A DNA stretch of 37,010 nucleotides from Kiloniellaceae bacterium (lineage in GTDB: Bacteria; Pseudomonadota; Alphaproteobacteria; Kiloniellales; J153): NCBI GenBank assembly GCA_021776215.1, contig JAJFGI010000086.1, positions 1 to 37,010 on the forward strand, written 5' to 3'. The notes beneath the pieces are model-generated. The model saw only the letters and a program-made list of their open reading frames with translations, ran no database searches and was not told the origin of the DNA. The translations under genes were made by a program, and so were the position numbers. Below, piece by piece: positions 10,087 to 19,054 of this stretch (within the stretch, counting starts at the first letter, position 1; every line of letters starts with the position of its first letter).

Positions 10087-11433
10087 CTACGGAATCAAGG
10101 GGGACCAAGCCGGATCGGAGCCGTCGATGGGTGTCGCGAGCTCGCGCTCGTTGAATCCAGTCAGATCAATTGTATAGACTTTTGACTCAACCTTGCCGCG
10201 TTCGTCCGCCCGCGACTGGCGATAAAACGACAGGACGCGGCCGTTTGGCGCCCAGGTCGGCCCCTCGACGAGAAACCCTTTGGTAAGCATACGCTCGCCA
10301 CTGCCGTCGGGGCGCATCACACCGATGAAGAACTCCCCGGCATGAATCCGGGTGAAGGCGATAAGATCGCCGCGCGGCGACCACACCGGCGTGGCGTAAC
10401 GTCCTGGACTGAAAGTGATTCTGCGCACATTGCCGCCATCGGCCGACATGATATAGAGCTGCTGCGTGCCGCCCCGGTCAGAGTTGAAAACGACCTCCTT
10501 GCCGTCCGGCGAATAGGACGGCGAGGTGTCGATGGCCGGATGGTCGGTGAGCCGCGCCACCTTCCGGGTGCGCAGATCCATGGTGTAGATCTCGGTGTTG
10601 CCCTGGCGGGCCTGGCTCATGATCACTTTATTGCCATCCGGAGAGAACCGTGGCGCAAATGTCATACCCGGAAAATCTCCGAGAACTTCCTGCTGGCCGG
10701 TGGCCAAATTGAACAAATACACCCGCGGCACCTTGCCCACGTAGGACAGATAGGTGATTTCCTGGGTGGTTGGCGAGAAGCGCGGGGTCAGCACCAGGGC
10801 GCTCCCCTCGGTGAGGAATCGGTGGTTTTCGCCGTCCTGGTCCATGATCGCCAGGCGCTTGACCCGCCGGTTCTGCGGCCCGCTTTCGGCGATATAGACG
10901 ATGCGGGTATCGAAATACCCCTCCTCGCCGGTCAGGCGCTTGTAGATCGCATCCGAAATGATGTGCGAGACCCGGCGCCAATTCGACGGGGTGGTGAAAT
11001 AGGCCAGCCCTGTCATCTGCGTCTCGGCGAAGACGTCCCACAGGCGGAACTCCACGCGCAGCCGGCCATCGGCCTGAAGCTGCACGGTGCCGCTGATGAG
11101 GGCCTGGGTATTGATCAGGCGCCAGTCGGCGAAGCGCGGACCGGCGCGCAGGGTCGCCGGATCCTGGATGAAAGCCCCGCGATCGATGGGCTTGAACAGG
11201 CCGCTGCGCTCCAGATTGCCGGAGATGACGCCGGCGATGTCGCGGCCGACGCGCGCCTCATCGGGCGTTTCGCCGAAGAAATCGGTCACGGCCACCGGCA
11301 GCGGTTCGACGAAGCCGCGGGTGATATCGACAACCAGCTCGGCGCGCGCCGGGACAATGGTCACTACAGTTGTTGCCATGACGGCAAGAACCAGGAGGGC
11401 GGTGGACAGGTTTTTCATGTGCGCTTTCATCAT
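10087..11433 (-). CDS. tolB: Tol-Pal system translocation protein TolB
   Basis: A periplasmic beta-propeller that binds Pal and is displaced by force transmitted through TolA. The ORF track starts far inside tolA. I take the ATG at 11433, which overlaps the tolA stop as ATGA; ATGs at 11430 and 11418 are alternatives. The resulting N-terminus [20 protein letters not shown] is a signal peptide with a likely PARA-E cleavage region. An N-terminal alpha/beta domain (about 30-165) precedes propeller repeats with recurrent [15 protein letters not shown]-type TolB motifs (for example [32 protein letters not shown]). Mature length matches the family. The TolB-box residues are intact by eye. Confidence 0.96.
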   Translation of the reverse strand: MMKAHMKNLSTALLVLAVMATTVVTIVPARAELVVDITRGFVEPLPVAVTDFFGETPDEARVGRDIAGVISGNLERSGLFKPIDRGAFIQDPATLRAGPRFADWRLINTQALISGTVQLQADGRLRVEFRLWDVFAETQMTGLAYFTTPSNWRRVSHIISDAIYKRLTGEEGYFDTRIVYIAESGPQNRRVKRLAIMDQDGENHRFLTEGSALVLTPRFSPTTQEITYLSYVGKVPRVYLFNLATGQQEVLGDFPGMTFAPRFSPDGNKVIMSQARQGNTEIYTMDLRTRKVARLTDHPAIDTSPSYSPDGKEVVFNSDRGGTQQLYIMSADGGNVRRITFSPGRYATPVWSPRGDLIAFTRIHAGEFFIGVMRPDGSGERMLTKGFLVEGPTWAPNGRVLSFYRQSRADERGKVESKVYTIDLTGFNERELATPIDGSDPAWSPLIP

Positions 11434-12299
11434 GTTCCAAACATCTCTCGCGGATTGAATCGCAGCGTCAGCTCGCGCCATATCTGGTACTTCTTCGGGG
11501 GCAAGCGAAAGGGGCTGCATTTGTAGATGGCCCGTTGCGCGTTCTCGGCGGCACTGCGGAAATAGCCGTCTCGTGACATTCGTGCAACATCGACGACGTC
11601 CGCCCGCTGCAACGAGCCATCCGGGTTCAGGGTGACACGGATCTCAACCACCATGTCCTCGGCGGACACCGCCCCGGGGTCCAGCCGCCAGCAACTGAAC
11701 AACTGCTGCTGGATGGCGCGGACCATGTCGTTCTGCTCAAAAACGCTCACCTGGCGGCTGACCGGTCCCGGCTTTTCCGCCGTGGGGGTTTCCTGCTGCG
11801 GCGGGGCCGGCTCCTGTTTCAAGCGCTCAACGTTGCGCAGGATCGAGGCGAGCGGATCCGCTTTCGGTTCTTCCTTCTTTTTCGGCGGAGGCTCCTTCAA
11901 TTCCGGCCGTTTGCGCGGCTTTGGCGGTATCTGAACCGCCACTTCCGGCTCCGGCTCCGGCTCGGGAATCGCCTCGGGCGGCGGTGGCGGTTCAGGCTCC
12001 GGCTTCGCTTCGGGCTTTGGCGGTTCGGGTTCCGGCTCGGGTTCCGGCTTTGGCGGCTCCGGTACCGCCTTGGCCTCCTCGACCGGCGGCTCGGGCTTGG
12101 GCGCGACCTCCTCGGCGGTGGTCTCCGGCTTCGGCTCGGGCTTGGGCTCCGGTTTCGTTTCGGTCAGCTCGTCGGGCGTGACGATCTGCACCGGCATCAC
12201 TGTTGTCGTCGGCGGCTCGACGAACGACGGCAGGCCGAAGATCAGCACCGCCAGCACGACGCCGTGAAAGACGCTGGAGAGGAGGGCGCCCTTGCGCAT
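11430..12299 (-). CDS. tolA: TolA-type cell envelope integrity protein, Pro/Glu-rich linker
   Basis: An inner-membrane anchored, energy-transducing arm of Tol-Pal. A single membrane segment occupies residues about 7-25 ([20 protein letters not shown]), with the SHxxL-like SVFHGVVL that interacts with TolQR. Residues about 45-165 are a low-complexity PEPKPEP-type linker, later Lys-rich ([10 protein letters not shown]). This differs from the Ala/Lys/Glu helix of E. coli TolA and would form an extended polyproline-like rod. The C-terminal domain (about 190-289) has [20 protein letters not shown] and the usual secreted TolA/TonB-like fold. It overlaps tolB by four bases and lies 18 bases after tolR. 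Confidence 0.93.
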   Translation of the reverse strand: MRKGALLSSVFHGVVLAVLIFGLPSFVEPPTTTVMPVQIVTPDELTETKPEPKPEPKPETTAEEVAPKPEPPVEEAKAVPEPPKPEPEPEPEPPKPEAKPEPEPPPPPEAIPEPEPEPEVAVQIPPKPRKRPELKEPPPKKKEEPKADPLASILRNVERLKQEPAPPQQETPTAEKPGPVSRQVSVFEQNDMVRAIQQQLFSCWRLDPGAVSAEDMVVEIRVTLNPDGSLQRADVVDVARMSRDGYFRSAAENAQRAIYKCSPFRLPPKKYQIWRELTLRFNPREMFGT

Positions 12300-12317
12300 G
12301 GCTAGGCCGGATCCATG

Positions 12318-12803
12318 CTAATTGCTTTTGCCCTTGTTGGGGGTGCGGGCATCGCGGCTGTGGCCCTTCGGCAGCTCGGCGATCAAGGCCACGCGCGTGA
12401 AGCCGGCGATGTTGATATTGCCCATCACCTCCATGATGCGGCCATAATTCACGCCCTGGTCGCCGCGAACGTAGATGCGCGTGTCCGCCTTGTTCTCGGT
12501 GATCGCCTGCAAGCGGGGCACCAGGTTCTCCAGCTCAACCGCTGTTTCCTGGATGAAGATGGTGCCTTCGAGGTTGACCGAGATGACCAGCGGCTCTTCC
12601 GATTCGGCGATCGACTTGGCCTTGGTCTTCGGCAGATCGACGGGAACCCCGACGGTCAGCAACGGCGCCGTGACCATGAAGACGATCAGCAGCACCAGCA
12701 TGACGTCGACGAACGGCGTCACGTTGATTTCGCTCATCGGCCGATAGCCGCCGCGCCGCCGCCTGCCGCCGCCATTGCCACCGTTGAGTAAGGAGCCCGC
12801 CAT
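12318..12803 (-). CDS. tolR: Tol-Pal stator subunit TolR (ExbD family)
   Basis: Works with TolQ as the proton-driven stator that energises TolA. A Gly/Arg-rich cytoplasmic N-terminus is followed by MSEINVTPFVDVMLVLLIVFM, a single membrane helix carrying the conserved proton-binding Asp (Asp33 here). The periplasmic domain follows with VPVDLPKTKAKSI and a C-terminal KGHSRDARTP tail. I keep the first ATG because the Arg-rich leader is common in alphaproteobacterial TolR; Met23 is a possible alternative. The 161-residue length is slightly above the usual 140-150. Four bases separate it from tolQ. Confidence 0.95.
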   Translation of the reverse strand: MAGSLLNGGNGGGRRRRGGYRPMSEINVTPFVDVMLVLLIVFMVTAPLLTVGVPVDLPKTKAKSIAESEEPLVISVNLEGTIFIQETAVELENLVPRLQAITENKADTRIYVRGDQGVNYGRIMEVMGNINIAGFTRVALIAELPKGHSRDARTPNKGKSN

Positions 12804-12807
12804 GCGC

Positions 12808-13533
12808 TCAGGCCTCGTCGAGCTGGCGCGAGAGGATCGATCCGAACTCGCCGGCGAAGGCCTCCAGACGGTCGGCGTAGCGGCCCAGATCGGTGGAGAG
12901 CTTGTTGAACCCGATCACCGCCGGGATCGCCGCCACCAGGCCCAGCGCCGTCGCGAACAAGGCCTCGGCGATGCCAGGGGCGACCACCGCCAGGCTGGTA
13001 TTCTCGGCCGCGGCGATCGAGGTAAAGGCATTCATGATGCCCCAGACGGTGCCGAACAGGCCGATGAAAGGCGCCGACGAGCCAACCGAGGCGAGGAAGA
13101 CCATGTGACGTTCGAGGCGCTCCATCTCCCGCCCAAGGGTTATACTCATCACCCGTTCGATGCGCTGCTGCAGGTTGGCCTTGCCTTGCGGGTTGCCGAC
13201 CCCGCCGCGTGCCGCCGAGCGGCGCCACTCGCGCATCGCCGATACGAACAGCGACGACATGGGATCGCGCGGGTTGCGGTCGATGCGGTCGAAGAGATCA
13301 TCCAACGAGCCGCCGGACCAGAACGCCTCCTCGAAGTCGTGCGCATAGCCGCGCAGACGGCGCATCCGCAAGGCCTTCTCGAAGATGATCGCCCAGGTCC
13401 AGAAGGAGGCGAGCAGCAGGATGATAAGGACCAGCTTGACCACGATGTCGGCCTGGAAGAACAGGCCCCAGATGGTCAGATCGTAGTTGACGGAACCCTC
13501 GAGCGCGAGAGAGTCGACCGTTGCGTTTTCCAT
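12808..13533 (-). CDS. tolQ: Tol-Pal stator subunit TolQ (MotA/TolQ/ExbB proton channel)
   Basis: An inner-membrane subunit that surrounds TolR and forms the proton path of the Tol-Pal motor. Three membrane segments are visible: residues about 28-50 (VVKLVLIILLLASFWTWAII), about 140-165 (VGSSAPFIGLFGTVWGIMNAF) and about 175-200 (LAVVAPGIAEALFATALGLVAAIPAVIGFN). A large cytoplasmic loop lies between the first and second. The GLFGTVWGIM motif and the TALGLVAAIPA helix are diagnostic. The start MENATVDSLAL gives 241 residues, as expected. It lies three bases after ybgC, within the same transcript. Confidence 0.97.
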   Translation of the reverse strand: MENATVDSLALEGSVNYDLTIWGLFFQADIVVKLVLIILLLASFWTWAIIFEKALRMRRLRGYAHDFEEAFWSGGSLDDLFDRIDRNPRDPMSSLFVSAMREWRRSAARGGVGNPQGKANLQQRIERVMSITLGREMERLERHMVFLASVGSSAPFIGLFGTVWGIMNAFTSIAAAENTSLAVVAPGIAEALFATALGLVAAIPAVIGFNKLSTDLGRYADRLEAFAGEFGSILSRQLDEA

Positions 13534-13536
13534 GTA

Positions 13537-13983
13537 TTAGCCTTGCCTTGACGGTTGTACGTAGGGTTCGAGGGCCTGCCGCACGGCGGCCGGGATGCGC
13601 GCCGGGCGGCCGTTCTGGCGCAAACACGCGACGCGCAGATCAATCCGCGCCAATTCTTCCGGACCCCGCCAGACCGCCTGGGCGGCGGAAACCGTCGCCG
13701 CGGCGAGCTTGACCAGGCGGGAGCGCACTTCGATCAGATCGTCGAGACGCGCCGGCCGGAGAAATTCCACGGCGCAGGCACGGACGGCAAAAACCAAGCC
13801 ATAGCGGTTCGCCATTTCGGACTGGTTAACACCGATCAGGCGCAGCATCTCGGTTCGGGCCCGTTCGGCGAATTTCAGATAATTCGCGTAATAGACGATG
13901 CCGCCGACATCCGTATCCTCGTAGTAGATGCGGATCGGCAGGTTGTGCGTGTGGCCGTCGATCTGTCCGGAGGAGCCGCTCAC
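13537..13983 (-). CDS. ybgC: Tol-Pal-associated acyl-CoA thioesterase YbgC
   Basis: A hot-dog-fold thioesterase found at the head of tol-pal operons. In other bacteria it hydrolyses short-chain acyl-CoA and associates with phospholipid-synthesis enzymes. The catalytic signature [19 protein letters not shown] is at residues about 19-37, with the nucleophile-positioning Asp. The 148-residue length is standard. Its ATG overlaps the ruvB stop (ATGA), and tolQ follows after three bases. Substrate specificity cannot be read from sequence. Confidence 0.94.
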   Translation of the reverse strand: MSGSSGQIDGHTHNLPIRIYYEDTDVGGIVYYANYLKFAERARTEMLRLIGVNQSEMANRYGLVFAVRACAVEFLRPARLDDLIEVRSRLVKLAAATVSAAQAVWRGPEELARIDLRVACLRQNGRPARIPAAVRQALEPYVQPSRQG

Positions 13984-15074
13984 GCATCACCCTCGCCATC
14001 AGCTTCATCAGCTTCATCAGCTTCATCAGCTTCATCAGCTTCGCTATTTGCCGCCAACAGCTCGAGCTGGGCCAGGTTGCGCGGCGCCTCGCGGCCCAGG
14101 TAGGCATAGCCGGATCGGGTCAGCGCCCGGCCGCGCGGCGTGCGCTGCAGCAGCCCCTCCTGGATGAGGTATGGCTCGATCACCTCTTCGATGACATCGC
14201 GCTGCTCGGACAGGGCGGCGGCCAGGGTATCGGCGCCCACCGGTCCGCCGTCGTAGTTCTCGGCGATGACGGTCAGATAGCGGCGGTCCATGGCGTCTAG
14301 GCCGCGCTCGTCCACTTCCAGTCGGCGCAGGGCGGCATCGGCGGCGGCTGTATCCACGGCGGCCACTCCGGACACGGCGGCGAAGTCGCGCACCCGGCGC
14401 AGCAGTCGGCCGGCCACGCGCGGCGTGCCACGGGCGCGGCGGGCGATCTCCCGCGCCCCGTCGTCGGTCAACGTGAGATCCAGTACCCGGGCGCCGCGCG
14501 CGACGATCTGTTTCAACTCGTCGGTGTCGTAGAACAGCAGGCGCAGGGGGATGCCGAAGCGCTCGCGCAACGGCGTGGTGATCAGGCCCGACCGGGTGGT
14601 GGCGCCAATCAAGGTGAAAACCGGCAGATCGATGCGCACCGAGCGCGCCGCCGGTCCCTCGCCAATGATCAGGTCGAGCTGAAAATCCTCCATGGCCGGA
14701 TAGAGAATCTCCTCGACGGCCGGTGAAAGTCGGTGGATCTCGTCGATGAACAGCACGTCGCGCGGCTGCAGGTTGGTCAGGATCGCCGCCAAGTCGCCGG
14801 CGCGGGCGATCACCGGGCCGGAGGTGGCGCGGAACCCGACGCCCATCTCGCGCGCCACGATCTGCGCCAGGGTCGTTTTCCCCAGCCCCGGGGGCCCATG
14901 GAAGAGCACATGATCCAGGGCCTCGCCCCGGCTGCGCGCCGCGTCCACGAAGACCCGCAAATTCTCGCGCAGGCGGCTCTGCCCGACGAAGTCGTCGAGG
15001 GTGGCGGGCCGCAGCGTTTGCTCGGCCGCATCCGGCGCTTCGAACTCGGGAGCGACGACCCGCGCCTCGGTCAT
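13980..15074 (-). CDS. ruvB: Holliday junction branch migration helicase RuvB
   Basis: A hexameric AAA+ motor that drives branch migration with RuvA in recombinational repair. The N-terminal family segment [18 protein letters not shown] is followed by Walker [11 protein letters not shown] near residue 60, Walker [16 protein letters not shown] near 110, and [19 protein letters not shown] with sensor and arginine-finger residues. A C-terminal winged helix contains [18 protein letters not shown]. After the normal end, the protein carries an acidic tail of five EAD repeats plus GEGDA, encoded by a perfect 9-bp tandem repeat (listed separately). It overlaps ruvA and ybgC by four bases each, so translation is coupled. 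Confidence 0.97.
   Translation of the reverse strand: MTEARVVAPEFEAPDAAEQTLRPATLDDFVGQSRLRENLRVFVDAARSRGEALDHVLFHGPPGLGKTTLAQIVAREMGVGFRATSGPVIARAGDLAAILTNLQPRDVLFIDEIHRLSPAVEEILYPAMEDFQLDLIIGEGPAARSVRIDLPVFTLIGATTRSGLITTPLRERFGIPLRLLFYDTDELKQIVARGARVLDLTLTDDGAREIARRARGTPRVAGRLLRRVRDFAAVSGVAAVDTAAADAALRRLEVDERGLDAMDRRYLTVIAENYDGGPVGADTLAAALSEQRDVIEEVIEPYLIQEGLLQRTPRGRALTRSGYAYLGREAPRNLAQLELLAANSEADEADEADEADEADGEGDA
13998..14042. repeat. Five perfect copies of a 9-bp tandem repeat in the ruvB 3' end
   Basis: The plus-strand unit atcagcttc occurs five times in a row without a mismatch (45 bp). On the coding strand it reads GAAGCTGAT, i.e. Glu-Ala-Asp. Because the unit is a multiple of three, copy-number change would lengthen or shorten the acidic RuvB tail without a frameshift. 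Confidence 0.97.
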
Positions 15075-15673
15075 GCCGAGAGCTCCTTCAGGCCGGCTTT
15101 GATCACCGCCTCAAGCGGCGCGCCGGTGCCCAAGGTGCGCGCCGCATGGGCCACCGCGCCGAAGGCCTCCGACTGCCGGTAGCCCAGGTTGACCAGGGCC
15201 GATACCGCGTCCTCGGGCACCTCGCCGGGGCCGCCGCGCCCGGCCTCGCCGGGGGCCGGCGCGAAGGCGATCTTGCCGGCCTTCTCCTTCAATTCGGTAA
15301 TCACCCGTGTGGCCAGCTTGCTGCCGACCCCGCTGGCGCGCGACAGTGCGGCCTTGTCCTGGGCGGCGATGGCCTGCGCCAATTCCGCCGCGGGCAGGAC
15401 GGACAGGATGGCCAGCGCCATGCGTGCACCCACCCCCTGCACCGTGCACAGCATACGGAACCAGGTCCGCTCTGCCGTGTCGGCAAAACCGTAGAGATGG
15501 ATGTGGTCCTCGCGCACGTGGGTCTCGATCAAGAGGCGCACCGTCTCGCCCGGCGACGGCAGGCCGGTCAAGGTCCGCCGCGAACAGAAGACGACGTAAC
15601 CGACACCGTTCACATCGACGATGGCCCACTCGTCGCCAACGGAATCGACGGCGCCGGTCAGCTTGCCGATCAT
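15071..15673 (-). CDS. ruvA: Holliday junction DNA-binding subunit RuvA
   Basis: A tetrameric protein that binds four-way junctions and loads RuvB. The ORF track runs 44 codons too far upstream; the family start [16 protein letters not shown] sits at 15673 and overlaps the ruvC stop as ATGA. Domain I is an OB fold (about 1-62). Domain II has two helix-hairpin-helix motifs, [11 protein letters not shown] near residue 79 and [11 protein letters not shown] near 112. Domain III (about 150-200, [17 protein letters not shown]) contacts RuvB. The 200-residue length is normal. Confidence 0.97.
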   Translation of the reverse strand: MIGKLTGAVDSVGDEWAIVDVNGVGYVVFCSRRTLTGLPSPGETVRLLIETHVREDHIHLYGFADTAERTWFRMLCTVQGVGARMALAILSVLPAAELAQAIAAQDKAALSRASGVGSKLATRVITELKEKAGKIAFAPAPGEAGRGGPGEVPEDAVSALVNLGYRQSEAFGAVAHAARTLGTGAPLEAVIKAGLKELSA

Positions 15674-16200
15674 GGCGCACTCCCCGCCGCCGCCCGCCGC
15701 GCCGCGGCGTCGCCGGCGGCCCACAGACGGCCACTGGCCGCGGTGTGGGCATGGCAGATGGCGACCGCCAAGGCATCGGCGGCATCGGCCGAGGACACGG
15801 CGCAACCGGGTAGCAGACGCGCCACCATCATGGCCACCTGTTCCTTGGCGGCGTGGCCGGTGCCGACCACCGACTTCTTCACGATCATCGGCAGGTATTC
15901 CGCCACCGGCAAAGCCGCGAGCGCCGGGGTTAGCAGCGCGATTCCCCGGGCCATGCCCAGCTTCAGGGTCGACGACGGATTGCGGTTTGCCAAGGTGACC
16001 TCGACCGCCGCCTCATCAGGGCGAAAGTCGGCCAGCACCCGGTCGATACCGTGATGCAACTGCATCAGGCGTCCCGCCAGGTCGCGGTCCGAATCCGTCG
16101 TCACTACACCGTGGCCCACATGGCGCAAGCGGTTTCCGTCGGCTTCGATAATTCCCCAGCCGGTACGGCGCAGGCCGGGATCCAATCCGATAACGCGCAT
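15670..16200 (-). CDS. ruvC: Crossover junction endodeoxyribonuclease RuvC
   Basis: A dimeric resolvase that nicks Holliday junctions symmetrically. I start at the second ATG (16200): [17 protein letters not shown] is the family N-terminus, and a GGGGG Shine-Dalgarno-like run lies just before it. The first ATG of the track (16221) would add seven residues. The acidic active site is intact: Asp in GLDPG, Glu in [17 protein letters not shown], and the C-terminal Asp pair in [15 protein letters not shown]. The protein ends with an Ala-rich tail. It overlaps ruvA by four bases and lies downstream of yebC. Confidence 0.96.
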   Translation of the reverse strand: MRVIGLDPGLRRTGWGIIEADGNRLRHVGHGVVTTDSDRDLAGRLMQLHHGIDRVLADFRPDEAAVEVTLANRNPSSTLKLGMARGIALLTPALAALPVAEYLPMIVKKSVVGTGHAAKEQVAMMVARLLPGCAVSSADAADALAVAICHAHTAASGRLWAAGDAAARRAAAGSAP

Positions 16201-16245
16201 AATCCCCCATATATCCCGCACATAACTACCGCGGCCCGGATCGGC

Positions 16246-16995
16246 CTAGGCGGTCAGTCGAGTCATCGTCTCTTCCGCAATATCAAAGTTCGCCGAGACC
16301 TGCTGAACATCGTCGTTGTCGTCGAGGGCATCGAGCAGCTTGAGCAAAGTTTCGGCCTGTTCCTCGTCCACCTCGATGGTCATCTGTGGCTGCCAGGCCA
16401 GGCGTGCCTCTTGCGGGTCGCCAAAACGCTCCGCCAGGGCATCGCGCACCGTGCTGAAATCGTCGGGTGCACAGGTGACGTCGTGCCCCTCGCCGCCGCT
16501 CTCGACGTTGCTGGCGCCAGCCTCGACGGCTACTTCGAAAACCGCCTCGGCATTGCCGACGTCGCGATCGAAGCGGATCAATCCGACCTGATCGAACATG
16601 AAGGAAACGCTGTTGGTTTCGCCCAGGGTCCCGCCGTACTTACTGAACGCCGAGCGCACCTCGGAGGCGGTGCGCTTGCGGTTATCCGTCAGCGCCTCGA
16701 CGATCACCGCGACGCCGCCGGGCCCGTAGCCCTCATAGCGAATCTCCTCGTATTGGGTGGCATCGTCGCCACCCACGGCCCGCTTGATGGCGCGGTCGAT
16801 GTTATCCTTCGGCATGTTGGCAGTCCGGGCCGCGGCCAGGGCGGCACGCAGGCGCGGATTGCTGGCCGGATCGGGCAAGCCCGAGCGGGCCGCCACGGTA
16901 ATTTCCCGAATCAGCTTGCCGAACACCTTGGCGCGCTTTTTGTCCTGCGCGCCCTTGCGGTACATGATGTTCTTGAATTGCGAATGGCCTGCCAT
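16246..16995 (-). CDS. yebC: YebC/PmpR (TACO1) family protein
   Basis: A member of a widely conserved family first described as transcriptional regulators and later linked to relief of ribosome stalling at proline runs and to mitochondrial translation activation. The start [25 protein letters not shown] is the diagnostic N-terminus. [20 protein letters not shown] and [18 protein letters not shown] mark the second and third domains. The 249-residue length is typical. It begins the ruvCAB-tol-pal cluster, an order shared by many alphaproteobacteria. The Pro-rich TolA encoded downstream would be a plausible client if the translation role holds here; that is inference. Confidence 0.95.
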   Translation of the reverse strand: MAGHSQFKNIMYRKGAQDKKRAKVFGKLIREITVAARSGLPDPASNPRLRAALAAARTANMPKDNIDRAIKRAVGGDDATQYEEIRYEGYGPGGVAVIVEALTDNRKRTASEVRSAFSKYGGTLGETNSVSFMFDQVGLIRFDRDVGNAEAVFEVAVEAGASNVESGGEGHDVTCAPDDFSTVRDALAERFGDPQEARLAWQPQMTIEVDEEQAETLLKLLDALDDNDDVQQVSANFDIAEETMTRLTA

Positions 16996-17320
16996 GACCA
17001 GTCGGCCCCATAAGTTGCTAGCCTAGATGATGCTAGTAGGTTGTGACTTGTCTACCACATTTTGTGGTATGGCACGCACAGTTTGTCGGCGCGCCGATCG
17101 CCGCGCGTGCCACTGATAGTCGCCCAATATGGCGATATTGCGGCGCCTTCTAGCAGGATTTCGTGGCCGCCTAAAGCCCCTCTCCGGCGCCTATGCCGGT
17201 CCCAGGGACCATCCAGCCGGCCAGTTTACGCTCTTTTAAGGCGCCTCCCCGCAAGATGCACGCCGCCGGGAATCGCCAAGGCGGCGGACGGTGCCGATTT
17301 TGCCCAGAGAGGCCAACAAG
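16996..17320. other. Divergent intergenic region with several inverted repeats
   Basis: These 325 bases separate yebC (minus) from a small plus-strand gene. Two clean dyads are visible: TACCACA-TTT-TGTGGTA at 17053-17069 and CAATAT-GGCG-ATATTG at 17125-17140. A longer GC-rich region between them can fold (GGCACGC near 17071 pairs with GCGTGCC near 17105). The dyads look like operator sites or RNA hairpins in the leader of yebC or of the plus-strand gene. I see no tRNA or small RNA gene that I can name. Confidence 0.45.
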
Positions 17321-17596
17321 ATGTCCCTGCCCAGCAACGTCCCGGAACTCGCCGTTCCCCAATCCGATGCCGTCGACGAGGCGGAGATCAGCCGCTGCCT
17401 CGAAAGCGCAGCCGTCTTGGTCCAAGGCTTTGCCGAGCGCGGGGCGGTCAGCGCCCTGGACGCCATCCTTGCGATCAGCGGCGACGTCGTGCCATCCGCA
17501 TGCGACCGGGCCCGGTTGGCCGCCGCGGCGGTGCTTCAGCAAACGGTGACCCTGCAGGACGAGGTCAGCCGTTTTCTCTCCTTGACCCGGAAATAG
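17321..17596 (+). CDS. Small hypothetical protein, mostly helical
   Basis: I do not recognise a family. The track start at 17291 is likely too early; the ATG at 17321 is preceded by AGAGAGG at eight bases, a good ribosome-binding site, and gives 91 residues. Third codon positions are almost all G or C, as in real genes of this genome, so I think it is translated. The protein begins with a polar segment (MSLPSNVPELAVPQ), then predicted amphipathic helices such as SRCLESAAVLVQGFAERG and RARLAAAAVLQQTVTLQDEV. It has two cysteines, no signal peptide and no membrane segment. It lies convergent to ymdB with a 20-base gap. Function unknown. Confidence 0.6.
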   Translation: MSLPSNVPELAVPQSDAVDEAEISRCLESAAVLVQGFAERGAVSALDAILAISGDVVPSACDRARLAAAAVLQQTVTLQDEVSRFLSLTRK

Positions 17597-17616
17597 GCGC
17601 CCTTTAGCCGGGCATC

Positions 17617-18429
17617 CTAGGCCGGCATCGCCGGGCTCAGGCAACCACCGACGCGGACCGGCGCGACCCGGCGGGCCAAACCGCTGGTATCGTCGGTTTC
17701 CACGAACACTCCGCACAGTGTCCCCTCGCCAGTCGCCGCCGTCATGCGCTCGGTGGGCAGCTTGCGGGTGAAGCGGGCGATGGGCACCGCCTTGTCCATG
17801 CCAATCACCGAATTGTAGTCGCCGCACATCCCGGCGTCGCTTTGATAGGCGGTGCCGCCCGGCAGGATCATGGTATCGGCGGTCGGCACGTGGGTGTGGG
17901 TGCCGACGCACAGCGACACCCGGCCGTCGACAATATGGCCCATGGCCATCTTCTCGCTGGTCGCCTCGGCATGCAGGTCGAGGACGATGGCCTGCACCGA
18001 GGCGCCGAGCCGGTGGTTGGCCAGTTCCCCCTCGACGCAGGCGAACGGGTCGTCCAGGGGATCCATGAACAGCCGGCCCATGACGTTGAGCACCAAAATG
18101 CGCCGCCCCTGCCCCGCATCGTAGAACGCGGCACCCCGGCCCGGTGTGCCGGCGGGGTAGTTCTGCGGCCGCAAGAGGCGCGGCTCTCTCTCCGCCAGGG
18201 CAAAAGCCTCACGCTGGTCCCAACTGTGATTGCCGCCGGTAATGACATCGACGCCGGCGGCGAAGATCTGCTCGCTGACCTTGGCAGTGATCCCGAAGCC
18301 ACCGGCGGCGTTCTCGCCATTGGCGATGACCACGTCCACCGCGAGGGTCCGGCGCAGGTTCGGCAGGTGTGTGGCGATGGCATCGCGGCCGGAGCGGCCG
18401 ACGATATCTCCACAATAGAGAATGTTCAT
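17617..18429 (-). CDS. ymdB: YmdB-family metallophosphoesterase
   Basis: Belongs to the TIGR00282-type family of calcineurin-like phosphoesterases. The Bacillus YmdB member hydrolyses 2',3'-cyclic nucleotides and affects biofilm and motility decisions. Metal-binding motifs are in order: GDIVGRSGRDA at residues 7-17, NGENAAGGFGIT near 38, GGNHSWDQ near 66, and the later DLHAEATSEKMAMGH and GTHTHVPTAD. The 270-residue length is normal. It follows ygfA by seven bases on the minus strand, a pairing common in alphaproteobacteria. The physiological substrate here is unknown. Confidence 0.92.
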   Translation of the reverse strand: MNILYCGDIVGRSGRDAIATHLPNLRRTLAVDVVIANGENAAGGFGITAKVSEQIFAAGVDVITGGNHSWDQREAFALAEREPRLLRPQNYPAGTPGRGAAFYDAGQGRRILVLNVMGRLFMDPLDDPFACVEGELANHRLGASVQAIVLDLHAEATSEKMAMGHIVDGRVSLCVGTHTHVPTADTMILPGGTAYQSDAGMCGDYNSVIGMDKAVPIARFTRKLPTERMTAATGEGTLCGVFVETDDTSGLARRVAPVRVGGCLSPAMPA

Positions 18430-18436
18430 CGCCGCC

Positions 18437-19015
18437 TCATCCTACGTCCAGGGCCTCCGCTTCGGTGACAATCCAATCGAGACGCGCATCGGTCGCATCA
18501 TGTGGCACGGACTCTACTTCCTGCGCGGAGAAAGCCAGGCCGACAGCGACGACGGGGCCCTGCGCGCGCAGGGCTGCCAAGGTCCGATCATAGAATCCGC
18601 CGCCATACCCAAGCCGGTACCCCGCCCGGTCGAACGCCAGCAGCGGCACCAGCAACAGGCGCGGCACGACCGTCTCTTGTTCCTCATCCGGCACCTGGGT
18701 GCCAAAGCCGCCCGCCACCAAGCCATCGCCAGGGCGCCAAGCACGGAAGATCAGCGGCTGCCCCTTGCCGACGACCACCGGCAAACAAAGCGAGTGGCCG
18801 CGCGCGTGCAGCGCCGTCAAGATGGGGCGCGGGTCGATTTCGCTGCGCATGGGCCAATACCCAGACACCGCCGCTCCCGGCGGCACCCGCACCGCCGCGA
18901 GAAACCGGTCGGTCACCACCGCCGTCTCACCGGCGGTCGCCGCGGCGGCATCCCGGCGCTCTCCGGCGATTCGGCGCAAATCGGCCTTGTTTTGCTGAAG
19001 CGTCGGCGAGGTCAT
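18437..19015 (-). CDS. ygfA: 5-formyltetrahydrofolate cyclo-ligase
   Basis: Converts 5-formyl-THF to 5,10-methenyl-THF with ATP and so recycles an inhibitory folate form. The ORF track extends through the 6S RNA locus; the true start is the ATG at 19015 (MTSPTLQQNKADLRRIAGERR), giving 192 residues, the usual size. Motifs include the N-terminal Lys/Arg patch, SGYWPMRSEIDPRPIL near residue 50, and the ATP/substrate loop DRAGYRLGYGGGFYDRTLA near 135. It lies directly downstream of 6S RNA, as in E. coli where ssrS and ygfA are co-transcribed. Cotranscription with ymdB is likely. Confidence 0.94.
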   Translation of the reverse strand: MTSPTLQQNKADLRRIAGERRDAAAATAGETAVVTDRFLAAVRVPPGAAVSGYWPMRSEIDPRPILTALHARGHSLCLPVVVGKGQPLIFRAWRPGDGLVAGGFGTQVPDEEQETVVPRLLLVPLLAFDRAGYRLGYGGGFYDRTLAALRAQGPVVAVGLAFSAQEVESVPHDATDARLDWIVTEAEALDVG

Positions 19016-19054
19016 CTTTCCGCCCCGTTTGCCGAGCCCCGGGGAGATGTAATC

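Noticed and set aside
11940-12170. Repeat array in tolA
   Set aside because: The GC-rich repeated triplets only encode the Pro/Glu/Lys linker; there is no exact unit or fixed period.
13998-14042. CRISPR-like or transposon-derived repeat
   Set aside because: The 9-bp units are head to tail without spacers and encode Glu-Ala-Asp in frame within ruvB.
17171-17911. 246-residue minus-strand ORF overlapping ymdB and the small plus-strand gene
   Set aside because: It is a frame-shifted shadow of ymdB (Arg/His-rich) and lacks any phosphoesterase motif.
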